DNA from: an uncultured Ectothiorhodospiraceae bacterium
GTDB lineage: Bacteria > Pseudomonadota > Gammaproteobacteria > UBA6429 > Thiohalophilaceae
Direction: 5' to 3'
DNA length: 13,415 bases
Assembly: GCA_947259425.1 (NCBI GenBank)
Contig: CAMYMO010000203.1
Span: 1 to 13,415, forward strand
The notes below the pieces were generated by a model. That model ran no database searches, was not told where the DNA came from, and worked only from the letters and a program-made list of their open reading frames with translations. The translations under genes and the position numbers were made by a program. Below, piece by piece: positions 7,082 to 13,415 of the stretch (its first letter is position 1; every line of letters begins with the position of its first letter).

Positions 7082-7561
7082 CTATTTTTCAGTACAAACG
7101 CGCGGCGCGTCACCTAATGCATTTAATGAACCACCGCCCCCGCAGCCACCAATCGTGACTTTTACATAGCTTTGACCACCGATGATCTCTCCGCTATCGA
7201 GTTTGGCAACGGCATAGATATTACTACTTTCACGTAAGCGAATGCGTGTTTTTAAGTTATCACTTTTCGTATTATCGGATAGAAAGAAGGTGGCAACGGG
7301 TTCTTTGCGAAACTCATTATAAAAACTTAATTCTTTGACGAATTCACCCTTTTTAAGGCCTTCAACCTTTCCAACGCTAACACCAACAACCGCCCCATTT
7401 TCAGCAATATCAGGTGCCTTTAATATTATACGATCTGAACTTATTGGTTTATTGCCATAATTTTTACTAATACAGCCAGGAAGTGTCTTTTGTGCTGCAT
7501 ATACAGTACCGGTAAACACGGATAAGATGATAAAACTTACGATGTAGGTTATGTTTTTCAT
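7082..7561 (-). CDS. SoxY-like sulfur-carrier protein, orphan, with extended C-terminus
   Basis: The ATG at 7561 is chosen because AAAGGAG sits 6 bases upstream and a signal peptide begins at once (MKNITYIVSFIILSVFTGTVYA, cleavage near residue 22); the frame runs on to a TTG at 7612 but that covers a promoter-like site. The 159-residue exported protein matches the SoxY Ig-like fold by eye: ILKAPDIAENGAVVGVSV, then VATFFLS, TRIRLRES, YAVAKLDSGEIIGG and YVKVTIGGCGG. In SoxY the cysteine of GGCGG carries sulfur intermediates of thiosulfate oxidation on a C-terminal swinging arm. Here Cys140 sits in GGCGGGG but is followed by 16 more residues of tail after that motif, with another cysteine (156); Cys30 lies near the mature N-terminus. 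No soxZ or other sox gene is in the window. The upstream neighbour on the same strand carries a thioredoxin domain, a plausible reductant for its cysteines. Confidence 0.78.
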   Translation of the reverse strand: MKNITYIVSFIILSVFTGTVYAAQKTLPGCISKNYGNKPISSDRIILKAPDIAENGAVVGVSVGKVEGLKKGEFVKELSFYNEFRKEPVATFFLSDNTKSDNLKTRIRLRESSNIYAVAKLDSGEIIGGQSYVKVTIGGCGGGGSLNALGDAPRVCTEK

Positions 7562-7595
7562 GTCTGACTCCTTTTGTGTACGACAATAATGATAT

Positions 7596-7612
7596 TGCAG
7601 ACACTGTGCCAA
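7596..7612 (-). promoter_or_regulatory. candidate sigma-54 (-24/-12) promoter for the SoxY-like gene
   Basis: On the minus strand the bases TTGGCACAGTGTCTGCA fit the RpoN pattern TGGCAC-N5-TTGC with GG and GC exactly 12 bases apart; the only notable deviation is C for the first T of the -12 box. A start site about 12 bases further (near 7585) would leave a 24-base leader containing the Shine-Dalgarno of the SoxY-like gene, which is the expected geometry. Confidence 0.45.
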
Positions 7613-7677
7613 CTGCTCGAACTGAGTAATTTCAGGAACTTAGACTAAACAAAGGGAAAATAATTGATATACCATCA

Positions 7678-7701
7678 TGCAAATTGCAAGACGAATTTGC
7701 A
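7678..7701. promoter_or_regulatory. perfect 8-bp inverted repeat, candidate upstream activator site
   Basis: TGCAAATT, eight spacer bases, AATTTGCA: a perfect dyad with 16-bp centre-to-centre half-site spacing, as for a dimeric regulator. Its centre lies about 105 bases upstream of the start predicted for the candidate sigma-54 promoter, a usual distance for an enhancer-binding activator. It also lies 29 bases after the stop of the upstream gene, so an RNA hairpin is possible, but no T-run follows. Confidence 0.4.
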
Positions 7702-7729
7702 GTGTGCAGGAGAATGTAAAAGGGTTAAC

Positions 7730-9025
7730 TTAATACAAAGAATTTAACAGCTTGATAACTTCAGTTGAGTCCCAACGAATGGCTGCATTGATTCCATAAT
7801 GTATTTTACCATCCAGACCGATGACAAATGTTGACGGAAAGGCAACGACATTCCATTCTGTTGATACCGAGCCATCTTTATCTAATAAGACCGGAAATTC
7901 AACATTGATCCGCTTTAAAAACTGATCAATGGTTTGACTGGATTCTGCATAATTAATAGAAATTAATTCAAATGGTTTGCCTTTCATCTTTTGGCGGAGT
8001 CGGTTTAATGAGGGGATTTCTTCAACACAGGGTGGGCACCAGGTCGCCCAGAAATTTACCACGGTAATTTGATTCTTAAAATTGTCCATGGTGATAGTCT
8101 TATTACTGCTGTCTTTTAAGGTAAAGGCAGGTGGTATTGAATTGCCCTTAAAGACTTTGATTTTACTGTTCAACAAGGTCTGGTACTGAGTGTTTTTGTC
8201 TTGTTGATAGTTGTTAGGTGGTAAATAGTCTGTATTACTCTGAAGAAGTCCAATCACGCCTGGAAGATATGTAGGCAATCGGTTGAACATTTCGGTCGCG
8301 GCCGGATTATGATCATTCCGATAAAAAACACCCGCGACACCAGGCATGTACTGATAATAAATATGTTGGTTTGAGGTACTTAATGCCTTTAACAGCCGTG
8401 GGAATTGCCAGGCCGTACCACGTCGTCCGCCCTGAAAAATAAACGTAGGGATAGTCGTTTGACTGGTGATGGGTAAATATTCAGGGTCGAGGCCGAGTTC
8501 CGGTATTGCGGTAAAAAAGTCGGGCGAAAAAAGAATGGTGCCAGATAGATAGCTTTCCCCCGGGTTTTGTTGTTGCCATAAAGTCGCACCACGCATAACG
8601 GGAATTGCACCATAGGCGCGTGCCATTAGTACGATTTTTTTATTAGTTTTCTTATAGGCAGCCGAAATAAGATCAGCGACGTATTGGGCATCCAGGTTAC
8701 GCATAAAGTTTGAAGTTTTTGGTTCAAACAGGACTTCAGCGAAATCGATCTGCCAGATTTCGATATTATTTTCTGCCAGTCGATGTGCTGTTTTATATGC
8801 ACGTTTTGAAAAGTTGTAACTTGAGCCGACCCAAATAATCAAGGTGTCACCTTGTGCCGGGTAGTGCGAGACAATCATCTCGGTTTGATCCTGGGCCTCT
8901 ATGACCAGTTCGAGTTCGGACACTCGCTCACGAGGATCGGCATTGGCAACTGAGCAGATGCTGATTAAAAGAGTGGGCAGTAATATAAGGTTAAGGCTTG
9001 AGAGCCAGCTAAATGATGTGGACAT
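7730..9025 (-). CDS. exported fusion: degenerate alpha/beta-hydrolase domain plus TlpA-type thioredoxin domain
   Basis: 431 residues with a signal peptide (cleavage near ANA, residue 29). Residues about 45-265 read as an alpha/beta-hydrolase fold: strand TLIIWVGSS at 61-69, helix, IEIWQIDF, then the nucleophile elbow IVLMARAYGAIPV at 131-143. The GxSxG serine is replaced: the elbow is ARAYG with Ala137 in place of Ser, so hydrolase chemistry is unlikely. After a linker (about 265-290), residues about 296-431 are a TlpA/ResA-like domain: FTLKDSSNKTITMDNFKNQ, WATWCPPC with Cys330 and Cys333, EIPSLNRL, and cis-Pro397 in AFPST. Predicted role: periplasmic disulfide reductase or oxidase with a ligand- or partner-binding N-terminal domain. 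It follows the PP2C gene by 13 bp without a clear Shine-Dalgarno, suggesting coupling. The SoxY-like gene downstream is a candidate partner by position. Confidence 0.83.
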   Translation of the reverse strand: MSTSFSWLSSLNLILLPTLLISICSVANADPRERVSELELVIEAQDQTEMIVSHYPAQGDTLIIWVGSSYNFSKRAYKTAHRLAENNIEIWQIDFAEVLFEPKTSNFMRNLDAQYVADLISAAYKKTNKKIVLMARAYGAIPVMRGATLWQQQNPGESYLSGTILFSPDFFTAIPELGLDPEYLPITSQTTIPTFIFQGGRRGTAWQFPRLLKALSTSNQHIYYQYMPGVAGVFYRNDHNPAATEMFNRLPTYLPGVIGLLQSNTDYLPPNNYQQDKNTQYQTLLNSKIKVFKGNSIPPAFTLKDSSNKTITMDNFKNQITVVNFWATWCPPCVEEIPSLNRLRQKMKGKPFELISINYAESSQTIDQFLKRINVEFPVLLDKDGSVSTEWNVVAFPSTFVIGLDGKIHYGINAAIRWDSTEVIKLLNSLY

Positions 9026-9038
9026 ACGTTTAACTAAT

Positions 9039-9767
9039 TTATCTGGGTCTAAACAGTATAAACGTCAAATCGTCCGGATGACAGGGGAGATCGGTTACTT
9101 TTTCCTGCATTCGTTGCTGGGCTATCGTTACCAGCTGGTTCGCGGCGGTTTCCAGGTTTCCCTTGCGGATTAATTCAGTAATCTCTGACAGATAAAGATT
9201 ATCAAACAATCCATCACTGGCAACTATGACGGTGTCATGTTTATCCAGTTTTCGTTGGCTGCCGATTTCTATGCTCATATCCTCGGCGCCAACGACATTT
9301 GAAATTAAGTGGCGTTCTTCATGATGGATGGCCTCGTCTTCATCAAGCAGACCAGACTCGACGGCATAGCCGACCGGTGAATGTGCGATCGACTGTAATT
9401 TAATTTTTCCACGTTGCCCGCAGACCATAATCATGGAATCACCAACATGAAATGGGCGTACCTGGTTACCCTGAATTTCGATTGCCGCCAGGGTAGTGGC
9501 CGCACCACCTGTTTGTTTGATAATGCGTTGGTTGGCTTTTTCAATTCCATCAAGGATTGCATCACGCAGGGCAATATCGGTCGTGCTTGCTTTTGTTATT
9601 GAATCGAAAATTGATTCGATGGCTGTTTTCGATGCTGTTTCACCATTGGGTTGTCCCCCTAAGCCATCGGCTATAACTAATACCCCTGATGTTGCGTCAT
9701 AGGGGATTAAAGCCGCACAATCTTCATTCACGGTGATTTTGTCAGGTGAACGATGTGTATATAACAC
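9039..9767 (-). CDS. PP2C-family protein serine/threonine phosphatase
   Basis: Metal-dependent phosphoprotein phosphatase, cytoplasmic. Counting from the GTG at 9767 (242 residues): NED at 14-16, IADGLGGQPNGETAS at 32-46 (Asp34 metal ligand), GGAATTLAA at 87-95, HVGDSMI at 107-113 (Asp110), SDGLFDN at 184-190 (Asp185), HPDDLTFILF at 230-239 (Asp232/233). All PP2C metal-binding aspartates are present, so it should be active. The GTG has AAGGG 6 bases upstream. However, the frame is open for 31 more codons back to the kinase stop, with protein-like sequence (KPIRLDFAQGHAV) and an AAAGGA seven bases before a CTG at 9842, so the true N-terminus may lie upstream. It sits between the kinase and the hydrolase-TlpA gene in one minus-strand operon. 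Confidence 0.88.
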   Translation of the reverse strand: MLYTHRSPDKITVNEDCAALIPYDATSGVLVIADGLGGQPNGETASKTAIESIFDSITKASTTDIALRDAILDGIEKANQRIIKQTGGAATTLAAIEIQGNQVRPFHVGDSMIMVCGQRGKIKLQSIAHSPVGYAVESGLLDEDEAIHHEERHLISNVVGAEDMSIEIGSQRKLDKHDTVIVASDGLFDNLYLSEITELIRKGNLETAANQLVTIAQQRMQEKVTDLPCHPDDLTFILFRPR

Positions 9768-9860
9768 CGCGTGCCCTTGCGCGAAATCAAGCCGAATTGG
9801 CTTGTCTAAATCCGTTTGCGTGTAGTTATTTTCTGAAGACAGGGGACTATCCTTTCTCGC

Positions 9861-10589
9861 TTACCATTGCATGGTTTCAATGTATTCACGCAGTTGTGTT
9901 GCACTGCGAAATTTTTTCAGGATGAGACTGCGTTTTTGGCCGTTTATGATATCTTTTACCGCTTTAGGTTGTTTTGCATAATGTTTTTGTCCGCCGAGTA
10001 TCTCGTAAAAAATTCGTACCATTTCAACGGTGTCGTCCTGAATTGCGGTGCGCTTGGATGAGGGCGATTGGAAAAGATCAACTAACTTCATGTCAAAACC
10101 TAATCCATAACGTTGTAAAATTATATTGTCAGTATGTAAATCGCCATGATACTCACCGATACGATGTACTGCCTCCATACCACAGGCGAGCGCATGTAAA
10201 ACATGCAGGGCTTGATAAGGTTGCAAACGCTTGCCAGGTTGTCTCGTCACAAATTGACTGAGCAGTTCACCTTCAACATATTCTGAGATCAATAAGGTCA
10301 CCGCTATCCCTTTCACGGTGATCTGATCCTGTGCGCTGTATTGGATTACGATTGGGCAGTGGCGCAACTTATGTAATTTTTTAGCATAGAATTTTACGGC
10401 TTTGTCGCGCGGGTTTCTTTGTGGGAAAAAGATCTTGGCAGTCCGTTCTATGCCCGTCGCGACTTCACGGACAAGATAAACTTCGCCTTCCCAACCACCA
10501 CCGAGTAAGGAAATGACTTCATATTTTCGTGCCAAAACACGCCCTGCCGCCAGGTGAAAGTGGTCGATTCTTGAACTTTTATTTGCCAT
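9861..10589 (-). CDS. eukaryotic-like serine/threonine protein kinase, compact form
   Basis: 242 residues, soluble. Glycine loop LLGGGWEGEVYLV at 28-40, lysine of the ATP site in TAKIF (Lys52), catalytic loop HGDLHTDN at 148-155 (Asp150, Asn155), and the metal-binding Asp171 in DLF instead of DFG. The HGDLHxDN form is shared with aminoglycoside-phosphotransferase- and RIO-like kinases, but the glycine loop and length fit a small Hanks-type kinase. The C-lobe is short, with no clear APE motif. No membrane helix or PASTA domain. The PP2C phosphatase follows 93 bp later in the same frame, so they form a writer/eraser pair; an FHA protein about 2.6 kb to the right could be a phosphothreonine reader. 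The Shine-Dalgarno is weak. Substrate unknown. Confidence 0.85.
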   Translation of the reverse strand: MANKSSRIDHFHLAAGRVLARKYEVISLLGGGWEGEVYLVREVATGIERTAKIFFPQRNPRDKAVKFYAKKLHKLRHCPIVIQYSAQDQITVKGIAVTLLISEYVEGELLSQFVTRQPGKRLQPYQALHVLHALACGMEAVHRIGEYHGDLHTDNIILQRYGLGFDMKLVDLFQSPSSKRTAIQDDTVEMVRIFYEILGGQKHYAKQPKAVKDIINGQKRSLILKKFRSATQLREYIETMQW

Positions 10590-10732
10590 ACCATCATTCT
10601 ATGCTGCAATTTGAAGATTTACCACCCAGCGCCATCTTTCAACCCAGGTCAACCGATTTTAAGCTGGCGCGTTTACCAATAAATAAGTGTGTGATTACAA
10701 GAAAAGGGTTCGCTAAGGGGGAACGATAATCG

Positions 10733-11584
10733 ATGTTGTCGGCGGCAATGATAGTCCGATTGGTATTCGTCTGTGCCTGGTTGATTCTGTTTAATACGGG
10801 TTATGCAGCAACGGAATCGGATTCTGAGATATGGTTGTATTACAGCCAGGATGAGTTTCAGGAAAAAACATACCTGACATCAATGAGTTTAGCGATTAAT
10901 GATGATGAGATGATATTCATCAATATTGGCCATAGCGAATCAGAATTTTTCGGTGAAACAATTTCAACCAACCAGGTGAGTTTGGGATTAAGCTCGTTTC
11001 GTCTGATGCCTTTTGCGGTTGATGGTTTTTATGAATATTGGGGTAAACAGGGTGAATTGGAGATCGACACGGTCGGTTTGGGCATAATGTATTATGCGGA
11101 TGATTGGTCGTTCGGGATACCGGTTGAATATCAAAATATAGAATTTTTCTCACGTGAGTCTTCAAGGTTTCAGCATCGATTCACAGTTAAGGGTTATGGT
11201 TTGGGCTTGAACTTTCAGCTGACTGGCGAGCACCTCAGCTGGTCGTTTAGTGCAATGCGCTATGGTTATAGTGAAGATCTACAGAAATTAAGTACTTCAC
11301 GTGCATTATTTTTACTGGGAGCAAAAAACCTGAATCATGTAACGATTATTAATGACTGGTTAGTGAGTTCGTCACTGCGTTATCGTTGGACGGATACCTC
11401 GCTTTCGCTACTGGCTGTGCACAGTGTTTCAGCCATTGATCAAGCTGAGTCTAATAATGCTGCGGTAAATCTATCGATTGATGTCACCCCCGACATTTCG
11501 TTGTTAGCCGAGATTGGACGCACTTTTGAACGTTTCGATCTGGCTACCGACTATGCATCAGTCGGTATCGGTTTTAGATTCTAG
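10733..11584 (+). CDS. outer-membrane beta-barrel protein of unknown function
   Basis: 283 residues. A signal peptide covers residues 1-25 (cleavage after GYA); an internal Met6 is an alternative start. AAGGGGG lies 11 bases before the ATG at 10733, slightly far. The mature part is a run of alternating polar and hydrophobic stretches typical of transmembrane beta-strands (for example TVGLGIMYYADDWSFGIPV, HRFTVKGYGLGLNFQL, SSSLRYRWTDTSLSLLAVH). The protein ends in ASVGIGFRF, with the terminal Phe recognised by the BAM machinery. No cysteine remains in the mature protein. Divergent from the kinase operon across 143 bp. It may be a porin-like or surface-exposed barrel; no family name can be given. 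Confidence 0.78.
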   Translation: MLSAAMIVRLVFVCAWLILFNTGYAATESDSEIWLYYSQDEFQEKTYLTSMSLAINDDEMIFINIGHSESEFFGETISTNQVSLGLSSFRLMPFAVDGFYEYWGKQGELEIDTVGLGIMYYADDWSFGIPVEYQNIEFFSRESSRFQHRFTVKGYGLGLNFQLTGEHLSWSFSAMRYGYSEDLQKLSTSRALFLLGAKNLNHVTIINDWLVSSSLRYRWTDTSLSLLAVHSVSAIDQAESNNAAVNLSIDVTPDISLLAEIGRTFERFDLATDYASVGIGFRF

Positions 11585-12115
11585 GTTTTTTAGTTGGGAT
11601 AAGTTCAAGGTCGCGGACCAATCCGCTTGCGTTTGCTTGGATCCATTATCGGCCTCATCATTGTCGTCATTGATCTCGGTCCAACTCATATCTGCTTCCA
11701 GCCGATAAGTCGCCTGGTATTCATGCGGTGGTGTGCCTTGCCAATCATTGAGTGAAAGCTTGGAAAAATACAATTCACCGTTTTCTTTTTTATATAAGTA
11801 ATAATGGTGACCAACGATTCGTTGACAACGACAAGTTGCACGATGTAATTCCTGATCACGTTGAGCCTGGGTCAGGATTGAATGGGCTTGTTGTTGTAAT
11901 GACTTTATCTGCTCGGCAATAATATTTAATTTACTGCTGACATGTGACTGAATGGTATCATCAGCATCGGCAATATTTTTAGCTAAATCAACTAACTCCG
12001 TCGCTGGGGCGAGCCGGCTGACTGGATAGGGCGCACTACTCGCTGTACCGGAGTGCTTTTTACCCGAATATTTTTTACCGGGATTATCAGGGGACGTGGC
12101 CATTGAAATTTCCAT
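11558..12115 (-). CDS. DUF2452-family protein
   Basis: 185 residues, soluble. A polar, disordered N-terminus (residues 1-35) precedes a helical stretch (38-92, LVDLAKNIADADD... then IAEQIKSLQQQAHSILTQAQ) and the DUF2452 core: RIVGHHYYLYKKENGELYFSKL at 99-120, and SLNDWQGTPPHEYQATYRLE at 121-140 followed by DMSWT. The acidic C-terminal tail (150-185) is extra. Function of DUF2452 is unknown. Two starts are possible: ATG 12115, or ATG 12103 with GGA 8 bases upstream; the shorter form begins MATSPDNPGKK. The last 27 bases overlap the convergent barrel-protein gene, so each mRNA is antisense to the other at the 3' end. Cys95 and Cys97 are paired as CxC. Confidence 0.78.
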   Translation of the reverse strand: MEISMATSPDNPGKKYSGKKHSGTASSAPYPVSRLAPATELVDLAKNIADADDTIQSHVSSKLNIIAEQIKSLQQQAHSILTQAQRDQELHRATCRCQRIVGHHYYLYKKENGELYFSKLSLNDWQGTPPHEYQATYRLEADMSWTEINDDNDEADNGSKQTQADWSATLNLSQLKNLESKTDTD

Positions 12116-12157
12116 TCGCTTTCATTATCGTTCACGACTAATATTAACAAATTCCAA

Positions 12158-12173
12158 CGCATAGGCCTATGCG
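12158..12173. promoter_or_regulatory. 16-bp perfect palindrome, candidate operator
   Basis: CGCATAGGCCTATGCG is a perfect palindrome in the 123-bp gap between the divergent DUF2452 and dienelactone-hydrolase genes. It is not followed by a T-run on either strand, so an operator for a dimeric regulator is more likely than a terminator. The regulator is unknown. Confidence 0.4.
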
Positions 12174-12238
12174 GGGCAGAGAGTTTATTAACAAGGGCTT
12201 ATCATTTTTACCGATGCTACGATACCGGAGGATTTAAA

Positions 12239-13024
12239 ATGCGTAATCTGTTTTACTGTTTAATCTTGCTTACAATAGCAGGTCCAATTCAAGCCACGGT
12301 CGTTGGTAAAGAAATTAAATATGAATATAATGGTACGACATTAACAGGTTACCTGGCTTACGATAATAAACAAAAAGGCAAGCGCCCAGGCGTCTTGGTA
12401 GTGCATGAATGGTGGGGACATAATGACTATGCCCGATCTCGCGCGCGACAGTTGGCGGAGTTGGGCTATATTGCGTTTGCACTGGATATGTACGGTGATG
12501 GCAAGTTAGCTAATCACCCGAAAGATGCCGGACGTTTTGCCGGACAAGTTAAAAATAACATGAAGGTGGCCGAGGCCCGTTTTGATGCGGGTTTAAAACA
12601 GCTCAGCAGTTATAAATTAACTGATAAAAATAAGCTTGCCGCTATTGGATACTGCTTTGGTGGTGGCGTTGCCTTGGAAATGGCACGTCGAGGTAAAGCG
12701 TTAAAAGGTATAGTGAGTTTCCACGGTAGTCTGGCCACCAAACAGCCGGCTAAAAAAGGTGAAGTGAAGGCCAGGGTACTCGTCTTTAATGGTGCGGAAG
12801 ATTCATTTGTTAAAGAAGAGTCAATTATTGCTTTTCGTCAGGAAATGAAAAATGCTGAGGCGGATGTTCGCTTTGTCAACTTAGCCGGCGCAAAACATTC
12901 GTTTACTAATCCAGGTTCAACCGCCATCGGCAAAAAGTTCGGCATACCGCTTGAGTATAATAAAAAGGCTGACCAGGAATCCTGGCAACAGATGCAATCT
13001 TTTTTTGATGAATTATTCAAGTAA
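12239..13024 (+). CDS. exported dienelactone-hydrolase-family enzyme
   Basis: 261 residues. Signal peptide to about residue 19 (GPIQA). Alpha/beta-hydrolase of the dienelactone hydrolase family (PF01738): HEWWGHNDYARSRARQLAELG at 56-76 (Glu57), ALDMYGDGK at 81-89, and the nucleophile elbow IGYCFGGGVALEMARRG at 136-152 with Cys139 in place of Ser, as in true dienelactone hydrolases. The triad is completed by Asp188 (NGAEDSFV) and His220 (GAKHSFTNP). All catalytic residues are present. The usual substrates are lactones or esters; the real one is unknown, and export argues against the cytoplasmic chloroaromatic pathway role. Strong Shine-Dalgarno GGAGG 7 bases before the ATG. Transcribed alone, divergent from the DUF2452 gene. 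Confidence 0.9.
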   Translation: MRNLFYCLILLTIAGPIQATVVGKEIKYEYNGTTLTGYLAYDNKQKGKRPGVLVVHEWWGHNDYARSRARQLAELGYIAFALDMYGDGKLANHPKDAGRFAGQVKNNMKVAEARFDAGLKQLSSYKLTDKNKLAAIGYCFGGGVALEMARRGKALKGIVSFHGSLATKQPAKKGEVKARVLVFNGAEDSFVKEESIIAFRQEMKNAEADVRFVNLAGAKHSFTNPGSTAIGKKFGIPLEYNKKADQESWQQMQSFFDELFK

Positions 13025-13072
13025 GACATTGATATTATTAATGTTATAGAATTAATATCTGATCAAGCAAAG

Positions 13073-13121
13073 TGTGACCTGTGACACATTTTGACGATTC
13101 TGATCTAGTCTATGCTTTTAT
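13073..13121 (+). promoter_or_regulatory. possible promoter region of the FHA gene
   Basis: TTGACG at 13091-13096 matches a -35 box, but the best AT-rich -10 candidates (TTTTAT 13116, or TATGCT 13111) give spacings of 19 or 14, neither ideal. Two direct TGTGAC copies (13073-13078 and 13080-13085) lie just upstream and could bind a regulator. The RBS AAAGAGGATAT precedes the ATG at 13171. Confidence 0.25.
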
Positions 13122-13170
13122 ATAAGTGACCTTGGAGGTTAAGCCCCAAACCTAGGGTTAAAGAGGATAT

Positions 13171-13415
13171 ATGGCTGCACTGATACAGTTTGCCAGCGGA
13201 GCACCTGGCATTAAGTACGCTCTAGATAAACGTCACATCTTGATTGGGCGTATTTCTAAAGGCAATGATATTTGTTTACCTTGCTCGTTTGTCAGCAGGC
13301 ACCACGCAATCATTATGCTTGTCGAGAGTGTGATCAATCCGGGTACCTTTGATATTTACATTGAAGACCTCAAGAGCAAAAACCACACTTATGTTAATGA
13401 TGAGCCCATCAGCCG
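13171..13415 (+). CDS. FHA-domain protein, N-terminal part only
   Basis: 81 codons before the window ends; no stop reached. The visible part is one forkhead-associated domain: HILIGRISKGNDICLP at about 22-37 (the GR of strand 3/4 loop), SRHHAIIM at about 42-49 (Ser-Arg-x-His phosphothreonine-binding signature), EDLKSKNHTYVNDEPIS at about 64-80 (the SxNxTxVN loop). All key phosphothreonine-contacting residues (Arg, Ser, Asn) are present, so binding competence is likely. The AGAGGA Shine-Dalgarno supports the start. What follows the domain is beyond the window; kinase and PP2C genes lie about 2.6 kb to the left and are natural signalling partners, though in a different transcription unit. Confidence 0.88.
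   Translation, partial: MAALIQFASGAPGIKYALDKRHILIGRISKGNDICLPCSFVSRHHAIIMLVESVINPGTFDIYIEDLKSKNHTYVNDEPIS

Noticed and set aside
7562..7612. N-terminal extension of the SoxY-like protein from a TTG at 7612
   Set aside because: The extension has no Shine-Dalgarno, is not signal-peptide-like, and covers the sigma-54-like promoter; ATG 7561 has AGGAG at ideal spacing followed by a signal peptide.
7678..7701. The upstream dyad as a terminator for the hydrolase-TlpA gene
   Set aside because: Position after the stop would fit, but no T-run follows on the minus strand; kept as a candidate activator site instead.
13031..13059. AT-rich inverted repeat GATATTA/TAATATC after the dienelactone-hydrolase gene
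   Set aside because: Seven AT-rich pairs with a long loop and no T-run; a poor terminator and easily produced by base composition.
13072..13087. GTGTGACCTGTGACAC as a CRP-type site
   Set aside because: It lacks the TGTGA-N6-TCACA arrangement; the two halves are closer to direct than inverted repeats.

Overview
The window looks like chromosomal DNA of a marine or sulfur-oxidising type gammaproteobacterium. It carries a 354-residue homoserine O-acyltransferase of the kind I associate with Chromatiales/Ectothiorhodospiraceae-like bacteria, a SoxY-like sulfur carrier, an outer-membrane barrel and an FHA protein. Base composition is moderate to AT-leaning. I see no transposase, integrase, tRNA, rRNA, CRISPR array or phage gene, and taxonomy below class is inference.

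Left part (1-3546, + strand): the 3' part of an AraC-type regulator is followed at 6 and 7 bp by a small putative lipoprotein and a membrane-anchored protein with ten exact 14-residue repeats and a C-terminal domain like the 17 kDa surface antigen. After a 205-bp gap come a single-pass membrane protein of unknown function and a MAPEG-family membrane protein.

Middle left (3541-5447, - strand): a P-loop ATPase and a MetA-type homoserine O-succinyltransferase form a two-gene operon. It converges on the MAPEG gene through a shared 12-bp palindrome. Divergent from it (5583-6968, +) are a membrane-anchored, TPR-like, metzincin-type putative metalloprotease and a 75-residue DUF350-like protein, directly abutting.

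Centre (7082-10589, - strand): in transcription order, a Ser/Thr-kinase-like protein, a PP2C phosphatase, and an exported fusion of a nucleophile-less alpha/beta-hydrolase domain with a TlpA-type thioredoxin domain. These are followed, behind its own candidate sigma-54 promoter and upstream palindrome, by a SoxY-like protein with a GGCGG sulfur-carrier motif. No soxZ, soxA or soxB is visible. This is the most unusual block: phospho-signalling genes run into a periplasmic thiol-redox protein and an orphan sulfur-carrier-like protein. A functional link is inference from order only.

Right part (10733-13415): an outer-membrane beta-barrel protein (+), a DUF2452 protein (-) whose 3' end overlaps it by 27 bp, an exported dienelactone-hydrolase-family enzyme (+), and the start of an FHA-domain protein (+) cut by the window end. 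No stretch longer than 300 bases lacks a gene.
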